Under the pieces are notes generated by a model. That model was not told the DNA's origin, searched no databases, and saw only the letters and a list, made by a program, of their open reading frames with translations. Position numbers and translations under genes: made by a program. Below, in pieces: positions 42,599 to 51,178 of a DNA stretch of 64,000 bases; the first letter of the stretch is position 1; each line of letters opens with the position of its first letter. The DNA is from an uncultured Myxococcales bacterium (GTDB taxonomy: Bacteria > Myxococcota_A > UBA9042 > CAIXZC01): positions 1 to 64,000 of the forward strand of contig CAITUV010000078.1 of the NCBI GenBank assembly GCA_903895725.1. Reading direction: 5' to 3'.

Positions 42599-43231
42599 AT
42601 GTGTGCGGACAATCGAGACCCGAAATCCAGATCCGGAGGGAGCAGTTTTTCTCCGGAGCACGGAGGTCCCTATCGCTCCCCCCCCATCCGTGACTTCGTC
42701 TTCTTCTCCGAGAGTGCCCGGTCGGTCCTCGAATGCCTCGAGCTCAATGCAAAGGAGGGCATCTTCGTCGGCCCGCTCAAGCTGAGGACCAGCGCCCTGG
42801 CGGTAATCGAGGCGGTCGGAACGGATGAGGCCCCTTGCCAGGTACGGCTCATCGGGCGCATCGAGGCCATCGACCAGGCCCCCTACCCGTTCATCAGCGT
42901 CTCCTGGCTGCGGGCCGTGTCCCCCCTCAGGCCGTCCCGCTTCCATGCGGCAGTGGAGCTGCACTACGGGTTCCGTCTTCCGATTCCGGCGGAAGGGCTC
43001 CAGGATTCCGATTTCGAAACCGGGACCGAGTACGATTTCATCCAGCGCCTGCTGTCTCCCCGCCGGGTCGATGCGGCCCGTGGGGACGGCCGCGGCCCCG
43101 GGGCGGTGACACAGGAGCTGGCGACCCTGCGTCGCCCCGACGTGACCGACGTGGCCAAGCTGAGGGAGCGGGTCGGCATGGCCTCCACCATTGCCCTGCC
43201 TCGAAACATGCTGGACAAGGAAGATTCCTGA
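42599..43231 (+). CDS. Hypothetical protein
   Basis: 210 residues. The middle third (LKLRTSALAVIEAVGTDEAP, then CQVRLIGRIEAIDQAPYPFI) has a beta-rich look, and SRFHAAVELHYGFRLPIPAE ends a possible PilZ-like or beta-barrel domain. The C-terminus is variable. GGGGGGAACGGG lies upstream of the ATG. It ends 3 nt before a perfect inverted repeat. No firm family. Confidence 0.55.
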   Translation: MCADNRDPKSRSGGSSFSPEHGGPYRSPPIRDFVFFSESARSVLECLELNAKEGIFVGPLKLRTSALAVIEAVGTDEAPCQVRLIGRIEAIDQAPYPFISVSWLRAVSPLRPSRFHAAVELHYGFRLPIPAEGLQDSDFETGTEYDFIQRLLSPRRVDAARGDGRGPGAVTQELATLRRPDVTDVAKLRERVGMASTIALPRNMLDKEDS

Positions 43232-43233
43232 GG

Positions 43234-43262
43234 CTGCTGCAGAGTCGCGCCCCCTGCAGCAG
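43234..43262. terminator. 9-bp inverted repeat between convergent genes
   Basis: CTGCTGCAG (43234-43242) pairs exactly with CTGCAGCAG (43254-43262), with an 11-base loop. It sits between the ends of two convergent genes (43231 and 43287), where a two-way terminator is expected. No T-tract is present on either side. Confidence 0.45.
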
Positions 43263-43286
43263 GGTCACGGACACACCGGCCGGCGT

Positions 43287-44054
43287 TCAACCCACATCCA
43301 CCAACGATCGCCCGAACAGCGAAAGGAGATTGCGCTCGATCTGCGCCTCGAGCATGGCGGGAGGCTCCCCTCGCAGCGCAGCGACGGCCTCGAGCACCCG
43401 GCGGACACACGAAGGCTCCACCTGCTCCGGAGGAATTCCCTCGAGCCCGATGGCCGGGGCATCGGTTTCGAGCAGGATCCGGTCGGCAGGAAGGTAGCGG
43501 ACCAGGCGGTGGACTCGACGGGCATTGGGACGCGTGGCGGATCCGGACAGCGAGAAATACCAACCGAGGTCCAGGAACCGGGCCGCAATCTCCGGGGCAC
43601 CGCCGAAGCTGTGCAGGATTCCATGAGACCCCTGGACCTGCCGCACTGCATCGAGCGTTGGCTCGAACGCCTGGCGGGAGTGCACGATCACAGGAAGGTC
43701 AAGCTCCCTGGCCAGCTCCAGCTGCTCGAGAAAGAACCGTCGCTGCAATCCGAAGTCGTTCTCCACCTTGCCGTCGAGGCCGATTTCTCCCAGCGCCACG
43801 ACCCGGGGATGGACCAGCCAGGGCCGAAGCTGCGCAACGTCCGTCTCCGGGCGAACGAACCAGGGATGGAACCCTACGGCAGCGAAGATCCCCGGGACCG
43901 ACTCGGCCAGCCGCAGCACCCCCTCACTGGAAGGGGGGTCGTATCCGGCCGCCAGCCCGCCCCCGACGCCGGTCTCCCGGGCCCGTGCCATGACCCCGGC
44001 CACGTCCCGGACGAGCGGCTCGTCCGTGGGATGGAAGTGCACGTCAATCAGCAT
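43287..44054 (-). CDS. TatD-family metal-dependent hydrolase
   Basis: 255 residues. IDVHFHPTDEPLV opens with the HxH metal site; later AVGFHPWFV, VALGEIGLD, LPVIVHSRQA, GILHSFGGA and RILLETDAPAI are the standard TatD blocks. TatD proteins act as DNases or deoxyribonucleases, with other roles proposed. The start at 44054 overlaps the end of the upstream gene by 11 nt, so it is coupled to the epimerase. Confidence 0.88.
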   Translation of the reverse strand: MLIDVHFHPTDEPLVRDVAGVMARARETGVGGGLAAGYDPPSSEGVLRLAESVPGIFAAVGFHPWFVRPETDVAQLRPWLVHPRVVALGEIGLDGKVENDFGLQRRFFLEQLELARELDLPVIVHSRQAFEPTLDAVRQVQGSHGILHSFGGAPEIAARFLDLGWYFSLSGSATRPNARRVHRLVRYLPADRILLETDAPAIGLEGIPPEQVEPSCVRRVLEAVAALRGEPPAMLEAQIERNLLSLFGRSLVDVG

Positions 44055-45072
44055 GGAGCCTCTCCACCGCGCCGGCAAGCACCTGTCGGATGCGCTCCTC
44101 GGCCGCCTCAAGATCGGGGAAGTCGCCTCCGTCGCTCCTGCGCCCCGGGCCGGCAACCGGATGGTCCCGATGCCACAGGGCCGTTCTTCGCACCCCTTCG
44201 TCCCTCGCCACAGCGGCCTTGAAGCCGAGTCGGTCCAGGCGGCTGAGATCGATCTGGAAGTCGTAGTCGCCAAAGGGGGGACGGAACCGGCAGCCCGAGA
44301 GCTGCTCGGCCGCAGCCAGGGCTCGCTGCGACGCATGCAGCACTCGGAGCGGACGTTCGAGGGCCAGGGCAGCCCACCGGAGGTAAGCCAGCGGGGTCAG
44401 GCACGCGGCCCCCGCCACGTTCACCCGGAGCCCGGCCGAGGAGCGCTCGAGCGCGAGGTGGACCAGAGCGGCGGCCACGGTTTCCACGTAGCCGTCAGGA
44501 AGCAGGGTCCGTCCGTTCCCCCTCAGGAGCACGGCCTCCTGCCGGTGGATCCGGGCAATCCATCGAGCATCGCGACCGTGCGGATCTCCGGGTCCCCACA
44601 ACTGCGGAAGGACCGCCCAGCACAAGGGAAAGCCCACCGTCTGGTAGGCCTTGCGTCCGACTTCCCATGCCAGGGCCTTGCCTCGTCCGTACTCCCCCTC
44701 GGGCTCGAGAGGAACCTCCTCGGCGACCGGGAGCCGGTGGCGACGCGACAGGCCGTACTCTGCAATGCTTCCCGCTGCGACGACCGCGACGGCCGGCCTC
44801 CCGCAACGCTCCCAGGCCCGAGCAAGCGCTGTCATCTCGGCCGGATCAAACAGGGCAAGGTCGATCCAGAGCTCAGGCTTCCATTCCATGAGGTCCTGCA
44901 CCAGGGCGGGGTCGCCCCGATCCCCTTGCACAAAGGTCCAGGGGCCCGGCTTCGTCGGGGGCGTCCGGGCCACCGACGTCAGCTCCAGCTGCGCCCCCGG
45001 AAGCCGACGCTTGAGCTCGGCCACTACGTGCCGACCCAGGAACCCCGGACCTCCGACGACCACGACCTTCAT
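44044..45072 (-). CDS. NAD-dependent epimerase/dehydratase-like protein
   Basis: 342 residues. MKVVVVGGPGFLGRHVVAEL is a Rossmann GxxGxxG site; EYGRGKALAWEVGRKAYQTV supplies a Y-like catalytic region (YxxxK pattern as YGRGK). It therefore belongs to the extended short-chain dehydrogenase family of nucleotide-sugar epimerases. The end is variable. It overlaps the radical SAM gene by 4 nt and TatD by 11 nt. Substrate not known. Confidence 0.82.
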   Translation of the reverse strand: MKVVVVGGPGFLGRHVVAELKRRLPGAQLELTSVARTPPTKPGPWTFVQGDRGDPALVQDLMEWKPELWIDLALFDPAEMTALARAWERCGRPAVAVVAAGSIAEYGLSRRHRLPVAEEVPLEPEGEYGRGKALAWEVGRKAYQTVGFPLCWAVLPQLWGPGDPHGRDARWIARIHRQEAVLLRGNGRTLLPDGYVETVAAALVHLALERSSAGLRVNVAGAACLTPLAYLRWAALALERPLRVLHASQRALAAAEQLSGCRFRPPFGDYDFQIDLSRLDRLGFKAAVARDEGVRRTALWHRDHPVAGPGRRSDGGDFPDLEAAEERIRQVLAGAVERLHAD

Positions 45073-46112
45073 GGCATCCTCACGGCCCGGAACTCCCCAA
45101 CCCCGAAGCGCTCGACATATCGCCTGTAGATGGCCGGACACCAGGGCCGCAGGCTGCACCTCGTGCAGACATCGACGAGCGTCCTGTCGGCAGCCAGGCA
45201 CGACTCCAGGATCCTTCCGGAATCCAAGTCGAGCGACGCATTGCGGTGGAGGAGGTCCATGGACAGGGGCGTGAGATCCCCCAGCACGCAAAGGGGAAAA
45301 TCCCGCACGGCCAGCACCGCCCCGCTCCCGCTCCGGTCAAGCGCAGCGGCGACGGCCCGCACCTCGGCCACCGAGGCAGTCAGTGAAATCTCCAGGTGCT
45401 TTGACTGCCTCTCGGCCTCCTCGAGAGGCTTGAGCGCTGCCAGGAAGAACGCCGGCCTCCTGCGGAAACGGGCGGCCAGGGCAGCGGCCTGCTCTCCGAA
45501 CCGACCTCCGCGGCCGGAAAGCTCCGCGGTTACCACGGTGTAGAAGTAGCAGTCCGCGTCCGTCACGGCGAGATTGTCCATGGCCCGGGCAAGGATCTCG
45601 GGGTTGTCGTCCCGCTGGCAGAGTCGGCGCTGGCGCTCGGCCTCGAAGTCATCCAGCGAAACGCCAAACACGTCCACCCCCTCCCGTACCAGTCGCTCCG
45701 TCTCGGCTCGGTACGCGAGCATCAAACCGTTGGTCGTCAGGATCGAGCGTCGAACGCCAAGCTCGGACAATCGCTCCAGGGCGGCATGGAGGTGGGGCCA
45801 GATGGTCGGCTCGCCGCCGATGAAGGCAGCAGCCCGGTAGCCCAGTGCCACGGCGCCCGCTGCCTGTGCAAGCGCTGCTGAAAGCGTCGTGCGGTAGAGG
45901 ACGTCCCGCTCCACAGCGCAGTAGAGGCAGCGCTGGTTACAGACGTTGCCCACATCCAGGTAAAACGCCGGTGCCAGAATGCGAGCGAGGCTGGAAAGGC
46001 CGGCTGAGGGTGGGGCTCGGTCAGGCGGGGCGACGAGCAGCCTCACGTCCACCCGCCTCGTGTCTCCCTTCTCCAGGATGGGGCTGCCCCCTCTTGTCCG
46101 GTCCTGCTCCAT
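45069..46112 (-). CDS. Radical SAM protein with SPASM-like C-terminus
   Basis: 347 residues. VCNQRCLYCAVERDV carries CxxxCxxC; AAFIGGEPTIWPHLHAALER and ILTTNGLMLAYRAETERLV are the standard radical SAM blocks. Near the C-terminus CLAADRTLVDVCTRCSLRPW, then C, is a SPASM-like auxiliary cluster region. The ATG at 46112 is chosen, with the 14-codon lead outside the family. It is the first gene of a three-gene operon with the epimerase (ATGA overlap) and TatD. It resembles the single-domain radical SAM protein at 52605-53480. Substrate unknown. Confidence 0.85.
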   Translation of the reverse strand: MEQDRTRGGSPILEKGDTRRVDVRLLVAPPDRAPPSAGLSSLARILAPAFYLDVGNVCNQRCLYCAVERDVLYRTTLSAALAQAAGAVALGYRAAAFIGGEPTIWPHLHAALERLSELGVRRSILTTNGLMLAYRAETERLVREGVDVFGVSLDDFEAERQRRLCQRDDNPEILARAMDNLAVTDADCYFYTVVTAELSGRGGRFGEQAAALAARFRRRPAFFLAALKPLEEAERQSKHLEISLTASVAEVRAVAAALDRSGSGAVLAVRDFPLCVLGDLTPLSMDLLHRNASLDLDSGRILESCLAADRTLVDVCTRCSLRPWCPAIYRRYVERFGVGEFRAVRMP

Positions 46113-46217
46113 TGCGCCATTATAGGATCGCCCTGGCCCACTTGCCAGCACGGCGGCGGAGTACTATGATGTTGCCCGTTGAATTACTGCAATAACGACA
46201 ACCAGGGAGGAGAGAAC

Positions 46218-46793
46218 ATGCGGAGATTGCTTTCGGGACTTCTGGTGGCGGGCGTTCTGGTGTTTGCGCAGGCCTGCGGCGGCGACGATGGTCTGACCAA
46301 GGAAGAAGCCGGCCAGGTGTTCACCGCCGCGGCTCAGGCTGCTGGCCAGGTCCAGGGCGAGGTCTTCTCGGGCATGGCACAGGCCCCCGCTGCGGACTCG
46401 GTCACGGTGGGCAAGTTCACCTACGAGTGGACCGACAACACCTACACGTTCAGCGGCACGCTGGACAGCGCCGAGGGGGGCTCGGCCACCGTCGAAGGAA
46501 GCGGTACCTGGGATTCTGCTGCACAGTCCGCCTCGTTCGAGTTCAGCGTCACGTTCAACGGCTACACCTCCCAGGGGATCATCCTGGACGGCGTGCTGGA
46601 GATGTCGTTTGCCGGCTCCCAGCAGGTGTATGAGCTGAGCTACTCGGGCGACATCACGGCGTCGGGCAAGGTCTCCGGGAATGCCACGTTCGACCTGACG
46701 GTCAAGATGGGCAACGGGAGCATCGAATACTCCGGCACCGTCGGCGGCCAGAAGATCGGCGGCTCGGCCAACTACAATATCCCCTCCTACTAG
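46218..46793 (+). CDS. Lipoprotein of unknown function
   Basis: 191 residues with a lipoprotein signal peptide (LLSGLLVAGVLVFAQAC). GGGAGGAGAG lies 4 nt before the ATG at 46218. The mature part is Gly/Ser/Thr-rich with alternating beta segments (FSGTLDSAEGGSATVEGSGT, then MSFAGSQQVYELSYSGDITA), suggesting a beta-barrel or sandwich. No family recognised. Confidence 0.65.
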   Translation: MRRLLSGLLVAGVLVFAQACGGDDGLTKEEAGQVFTAAAQAAGQVQGEVFSGMAQAPAADSVTVGKFTYEWTDNTYTFSGTLDSAEGGSATVEGSGTWDSAAQSASFEFSVTFNGYTSQGIILDGVLEMSFAGSQQVYELSYSGDITASGKVSGNATFDLTVKMGNGSIEYSGTVGGQKIGGSANYNIPSY

Positions 46794-46796
46794 GAG

Positions 46797-46822
46797 AGGC
46801 CCCTCCCGAGTGGTCGGGGCTT
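46797..46822 (+). terminator. Terminator-like hairpin after the lipoprotein gene
   Basis: AGGCCCC (46797-46803) can pair with GGGGCTT (46816-46822), and an alternative inner stem CCCGA/TCGGG exists within the same bases. It begins 4 nt after the stop. The T-run is short, so confidence is modest. Confidence 0.4.
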
Positions 46823-46856
46823 CGTGCCGCGTGGTTCCGCAACCTAAAACGCACTA

Positions 46857-46884
46857 TTGACTCGCTGCGAGTTCGGAGTAAGGT
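46857..46884 (+). promoter_or_regulatory. Candidate promoter for the Cys-rich lipoprotein
   Basis: TTGACT (46857-46862), a 16-base spacer and TAAGGT (46879-46884) form a near-consensus pair about 80 bases before the ATG at 46963. The -10 is weak. The gene stands alone, after a terminator-like hairpin, so a promoter here is expected. Confidence 0.4.
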
Positions 46885-46962
46885 TCCTGCTTCACGGGAA
46901 GGGTCCCCGAAGTGCGGCGGCCCTGCGATCATGGATCAACCGATGGATGGAGGGAATTCGAG

Positions 46963-47934
46963 ATGCGGCGCATGAAGCTGGTGGTTCTGGCGATGTCGGC
47001 GGTTGCAGGGATGATCATCGTGAGCTGTGACAGCGGCGACGACGGCGAGAAGCTGCCGGGCAAGGACGTGAAGCAGGCCGAGGACGTGTCCGGTGACGAT
47101 GCCACCACCACTCCCCCGGGGGACGTGACCGAAGGGGACCAGGTGGATACCTGCACCAACGAGTGCCCCCTCGTCGGCAAGACCGAGTGCGTGTCTGATA
47201 CCACGTTCCACGCCTGCGGCCCCAACGCCGATGCGTGCCTCGTGTGGGGACCGGCCGAGGCCTGCCCCGCCAACGGCAAGTGCGACACGGCCACCGGTGC
47301 CTGCCTGGCCGGCTGCGTCGATGATTGCACCACGGAAGGGGTCAAGTCTTGCAGCCAGGACGGCACTGCCGTGATGGAGTGCAAGGTGGGCGTGGACGGG
47401 TGCAAGCACCTCTCCTCGGTCGAGACCTGCGAAGCCCCGGCGGCCTGCGTCGACGGTGCCTGCTCGGGCGGAAACCCGGGTGGAAACGACTGCAAGGACA
47501 TCATCATCTGCAGCCAGACCTGCCAGAATCAGGCCTGCGTCGAGGGGTGCATGCAGAAGTCCTCCAAGGCCGGGCAGGATGCCTTCCTGGCCCTGAACCA
47601 GTGCGGTGCGACGGCCTGTGGGACCGAGACTCAGCCGGCCGCCAGCCAGTCCTGCATCATGAACAACTGCGGCAACGAGTGGACCGGCTGCGTCGGGCCG
47701 TGGGGCTCCTCGGGCTGCGTCGAGATGATCCAGTGCGCCAACGGCTGCGGGATGGATGCCGACTGCCAGATGGACTGCCTCCTGGACGGAAGCCAGAAGG
47801 CAACCCTTGCCCTGTGGGAGCTCCAGGCCTGCCTCGAGGCCAACTGCTCCCAGTGCGGCAATGATCAGCAGTGCTACCAGACCTGCGTGCAGCAGAAGTG
47901 CATGACCGAGTACCAGGCCTGCACGGCCAACTGA
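46963..47934 (+). CDS. Cys-rich lipoprotein
   Basis: 323 residues with a lipoprotein signal peptide (VVLAMSAVAGMIIVSC). The mature part opens with an acidic stretch and then has over 30 cysteines in irregular modules (for example CTNECPLVGKTECVSDTTFH and CSQTCQNQACVEGCMQKSSK). The ATG at 46963 is used. It is convergent with the RNase HI gene, 3 nt away. It belongs to the same family style as 1601-3958 but lacks CGxxGCGG repeats. Envelope or extracellular role is a guess. Confidence 0.72.
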   Translation: MRRMKLVVLAMSAVAGMIIVSCDSGDDGEKLPGKDVKQAEDVSGDDATTTPPGDVTEGDQVDTCTNECPLVGKTECVSDTTFHACGPNADACLVWGPAEACPANGKCDTATGACLAGCVDDCTTEGVKSCSQDGTAVMECKVGVDGCKHLSSVETCEAPAACVDGACSGGNPGGNDCKDIIICSQTCQNQACVEGCMQKSSKAGQDAFLALNQCGATACGTETQPAASQSCIMNNCGNEWTGCVGPWGSSGCVEMIQCANGCGMDADCQMDCLLDGSQKATLALWELQACLEANCSQCGNDQQCYQTCVQQKCMTEYQACTAN

Positions 47935-47937
47935 TTC

Positions 47938-48375
47938 TCACGCCTCCGTTCCACTCCGCAGCAGAACCGCATCCCTGGCCATCTGGTCGACGAGCTCGTT
48001 GAGCGGTACCCCTGCGTGTCCCGGCACCTTGACCAGGCGAAGCTCGGGGAATTTGCCCAGCAGGGCCTTGATCTGAGCGATGAGCTCCTGGTTGGCCTTG
48101 GCCTTCCACCCCTGGGTCAGAACACCGATGACGTAGGTGGAGTCGGTGTGGAGATCGATGGGAAGATCCTTGCGCTTGAGCAGCCCCAACGCCAGCCGCA
48201 CGGCCTCGAGCTCGGCGACGTTGTTGGTGCCGATTCCCAGGTAGCGGGAGACCTTCTTCTCCTTTCCCTGGTAGCTCAGGGCCGCTGCACACGCTGCGGG
48301 GCCGGGATTGCCGCTGCAGGCACCGTCCGTGTAGATGACGACCGGCTCGCGCCGGGGTGTGGGCTTCTCCTTCAT
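47938..48375 (-). CDS. Ribonuclease HI-like protein
   Basis: 145 residues from an ATG at 48375. VIYTDGACSGNPGPAACAAA has the first catalytic aspartate, VAELEAVRLAL the glutamate and LHTDSTYVIGV the second aspartate. The last acidic residue is present as D in ELVDQMARDA. The protein degrades RNA in RNA/DNA hybrids. It is the RNase HI-like rather than RNase HII family. It is 3 nt from the convergent lipoprotein gene. Confidence 0.87.
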   Translation of the reverse strand: MKEKPTPRREPVVIYTDGACSGNPGPAACAAALSYQGKEKKVSRYLGIGTNNVAELEAVRLALGLLKRKDLPIDLHTDSTYVIGVLTQGWKAKANQELIAQIKALLGKFPELRLVKVPGHAGVPLNELVDQMARDAVLLRSGTEA

Positions 48376-48488
48376 GGGGCGCAGTTTCGCCTCGAATGGC
48401 CCCTCCGTCAAGCGCAAGGGCGGATTTCCGTTCATCTGGAGCCGCTGTCCGTGCTATAGACAGGTGGGTTTGGTTTCCTGGAGGCAGC

Positions 48489-49262
48489 ATGCTCGCACTG
48501 ATCACCAACGATGACGGACTCAACGCACCGGGGATCGAGCCGCTCGTTCGAGTCGCCAGAAAGCTCTTTGACCGGGTCGTGGTCGTGGCCCCGCGGGGAC
48601 AGACCAGCGCGGTCAGCCACGGGATCACCATCAACCGGACGTTCCGGGTGTTTCCGCAGGCCGAGCCGGATGTGTACGCAGTGGAGGCCCTGCCTGCGGA
48701 CTGTGTGTTCTTCGCCATGCGGCAGCTGCTCCAGGAGAAGCCCGATTTCGTTCTGTCCGGGGTGAACCTGGGGCCGAACATGGGGTACGACACGGTCTAT
48801 TCCGGGACGGTTGCCGGTGCCCGAGAAGGGCTCATGCACGGCGTTCGGGCCGTGGCATTCTCGCTGGCAGCGACCCGCCCGGTCCCGTTCGAGCAGACCG
48901 ATCCGGTCATCGAGAAGGTGCTCCGGCATTGCCTGGCCCAGCCCTTCCCGGAGCGGATGATGCTCAACGTGAACATCCCGTCCAGGGAGATGTTCGGGGA
49001 GGTCAAGGGGTACAGGCTCACCAGCCTCGGAACCCGGGTGTTTGCCAACAAGACCGCACTCTGGAAAGACCCGATGGGAAACCTGCACGGATGGATCGGT
49101 GGTCGGGAGTTCGCCCTGGAAGGAAACGGCGACTCGGACTGCCGCTATCTCCCGAACGGGTACGTGACTCTGACGCCGCTGACCTGGAACCTGTCTCTGC
49201 CCCAGGATGCCGAGTGCCGCGACTGGGCTAGGGGACTCGCCAACGGACACGTGAAAGCCTAA
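48489..49262 (+). CDS. surE: 5'/3'-nucleotidase SurE
   Basis: 257 residues. LITNDDGLNAPGIEPLVRVA has the DD metal site, VVVVAPRGQTSAVSH the second, and FVLSGVNLGPNMGYDTVYSG the family block with SGT. SurE removes phosphate from nucleotides in stationary phase. The ATG at 48489 has GGAGGCAGC upstream. It is 10 nt before apt, so the two nucleotide-salvage genes are likely one transcript. Confidence 0.92.
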   Translation: MLALITNDDGLNAPGIEPLVRVARKLFDRVVVVAPRGQTSAVSHGITINRTFRVFPQAEPDVYAVEALPADCVFFAMRQLLQEKPDFVLSGVNLGPNMGYDTVYSGTVAGAREGLMHGVRAVAFSLAATRPVPFEQTDPVIEKVLRHCLAQPFPERMMLNVNIPSREMFGEVKGYRLTSLGTRVFANKTALWKDPMGNLHGWIGGREFALEGNGDSDCRYLPNGYVTLTPLTWNLSLPQDAECRDWARGLANGHVKA

Positions 49263-49272
49263 GGAGGAGCCG

Positions 49273-49788
49273 ATGACCGACCTGAAGAAGTGGATCCGCG
49301 ACATCCCGGACTTCCCGAAGCCGGGCATCCTGTTTCGTGACATCACGCCGCTGCTTCAGAGCCCGGAGGGGCTGAAAGCCGCCGTGGATGCGCTGTGCGC
49401 ACCGCACCTGGCCAACCCGCCCGACCTGGTAGCCGGCATCGAGTCGCGGGGATTCCTGTTCGGGGCCGCCATGGCCTATCGGCTCGGATGCGGTTTCGTC
49501 ACGATCCGCAAGCCCCGGAAGCTCCCCTGGAAGACCCGGCGGGCCGAGTACGCTCTCGAGTACGGCACCGATGCCATCGAGGTCCACGAGGATGCCGTGC
49601 TGCCGGGCCAGAAAGTGGTCCTGGTGGACGACCTGCTGGCCACCGGTGGAACCATGACCGCCGCGGCCAGCCTGATTACCGGCCTGGGGGGCATCGTGGT
49701 CGAGCAGGCCTTCGTCATCGAGCTGGCGTTCCTCGAGGGCCGCAAGAAGCTGATCGGCGCCCCGGTCCGGAGCCTGCTCACCTACTGA
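49273..49788 (+). CDS. apt: Adenine phosphoribosyltransferase
   Basis: 171 residues. IRDIPDFPKPGILFRDITPL at the start, VAGIESRGFLFGAAMAYRLG and the PRPP motif VVLVDDLLATGGTM are standard Apt blocks. It makes AMP from adenine and PRPP. AAGGAGGAGCC precedes the ATG. It is 10 nt downstream of surE and convergent with the PLP-lyase gene 7 nt away. Confidence 0.94.
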   Translation: MTDLKKWIRDIPDFPKPGILFRDITPLLQSPEGLKAAVDALCAPHLANPPDLVAGIESRGFLFGAAMAYRLGCGFVTIRKPRKLPWKTRRAEYALEYGTDAIEVHEDAVLPGQKVVLVDDLLATGGTMTAAASLITGLGGIVVEQAFVIELAFLEGRKKLIGAPVRSLLTY

Positions 49789-49795
49789 ATCCCGA

Positions 49796-51166
49796 TCACA
49801 CCGGCTCGAACCATGAAGTGAAGTGCCGAAGCACCGGGGATTCCTTCACGAATCGAATGCCCCGGATCGATTCCTTCCGGCTGGCCAGGTTCTCCATGGC
49901 CTCGATGACATAGTCGATGTGGCTCTGGGTGTAGACCCGACGAGGAATCGCCATCCGCACGAGGTCGTTTCGGGCCGGGATGAGCTTGCCGGTGCCCGGG
50001 TCGGTTCGCCCGAACATGACGGAACCGACTTCGACGGCCCGGATGCCCGCCTCGAGGTACATCTCCACGACCAACGCCTGGCCCGGGTACTGATCGACCG
50101 GGATGTGCGGGAGGAACTTACGGGCGTTGATGTAAATCGCATGTCCTCCGGGGGGCCAGAAGATCGGCACGCCGATGGTGCGCAGATGCTCTCCCAGGTA
50201 CCCGGTCGAGCGGATCCGGTAGGCCATGTAGTCCTGATCCAGGATCTCTTCGAGCCCCTGGGCGATGGCAGCCAGGTCGCGCCCCGCAAGCCCTCCGTAT
50301 GTGGGGAACCCTTCGGTCAGGACGAGGAGCGTGCCGGCCTTCTCCGCCCAGGAGGCATTGTTCATGGCAAGGAAGCCGCCGATGTTGGCGAATGCGTCCT
50401 TCTTGGCGCTCATGGTGCAGCCGTCTGCGTAGGAGAACATCTCCTGGGCGATGGACAGCAGCGACCGGTCCTGGTATCCGGCCTCACGCTGCTGGATGAA
50501 GTACGCGTTCTCTGCGAAGCGACAGGCATCGATGAAGAATGGGATGTTGCGGGAGCGCAGCAGGCTCGAGACGGCCCGGATATTCTCCATGGAGACCGGC
50601 TGGCCGCCGGATGCGTTGTTCGTGACCGTGATCATGCCCAGGGGAATCCGGTGTCCCTCACGCTCCAGGAGCTCCTCGAGCTTGCCGAGGTCCATGTTCC
50701 CCTTGAATGGCGCATCCAGATCGGGATCGAGCCCTTCGGCAGGCATCAGGTCCAGAGCCGAGGCACCGGCGTGCTCGATGTTGGCCCGCGTCGTGTCGAA
50801 GTGAGTGTTGTTGGGGATAATGTCGCCGGCCTTGGCCGCCACGGAGAAGAGAATCCGCTCCGAGGCGCGGCCCTGGTGGGTCGGCAGGACGTGCTCAAAT
50901 CCCGTGATCTCCCGCACTTTCCGCTCGAAGTCGAAATAGGAGCGGCTGCCGGCGTAGGCCTCGTCACCGGAGATGAGCGCCGACCACTGGCGGTCGCTCA
51001 TGCTCGAGGTACCGCTGTCCGTCAGAAAGTCCAGCAGCACGTCCTCGGAGCGAATGAGAAACGGGTTGAAGTGGGCTTCCCGGATGATCGGCACTCGCTC
51101 CTCTCGCGACGTCATCCGGATCCTCTCCACCATCTTGATCTTGAACGGCTCGATGATTGTCTTCAA
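49796..51166 (-). CDS. Tryptophanase-like PLP lyase
   Basis: 456 residues of the tryptophanase/tyrosine phenol-lyase family. SGDEAYAGSRSYFDFERKVR, VLPTHQGRASE, FFIDACRFAENAYF, the PLP lysine in MSAKKDAF, and YTQSHIDYVIEAM are present. Residues that separate the two enzymes favour tryptophanase: HFDTTR (D, not T) and LRHFTSWF (H, not F). The enzyme would split tryptophan into indole, pyruvate and ammonia. The TTG at 51166 has AGGAGG (51175-51180) 8 nt upstream overlapping the stop of the radical SAM gene; a GTG at 51175 would leave no spacing. It is the last gene of the radical SAM operon. Confidence 0.87.
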   Translation of the reverse strand: MKTIIEPFKIKMVERIRMTSREERVPIIREAHFNPFLIRSEDVLLDFLTDSGTSSMSDRQWSALISGDEAYAGSRSYFDFERKVREITGFEHVLPTHQGRASERILFSVAAKAGDIIPNNTHFDTTRANIEHAGASALDLMPAEGLDPDLDAPFKGNMDLGKLEELLEREGHRIPLGMITVTNNASGGQPVSMENIRAVSSLLRSRNIPFFIDACRFAENAYFIQQREAGYQDRSLLSIAQEMFSYADGCTMSAKKDAFANIGGFLAMNNASWAEKAGTLLVLTEGFPTYGGLAGRDLAAIAQGLEEILDQDYMAYRIRSTGYLGEHLRTIGVPIFWPPGGHAIYINARKFLPHIPVDQYPGQALVVEMYLEAGIRAVEVGSVMFGRTDPGTGKLIPARNDLVRMAIPRRVYTQSHIDYVIEAMENLASRKESIRGIRFVKESPVLRHFTSWFEPV

Positions 51167-51178
51167 CGTCCGCACCTC

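Noticed and set aside
43038..43274. Possible CRISPR or tandem repeat in the 43 kb intergenic region
   Set aside because: Only one short inverted repeat exists there, and no regularly spaced repeats are present anywhere in the window.
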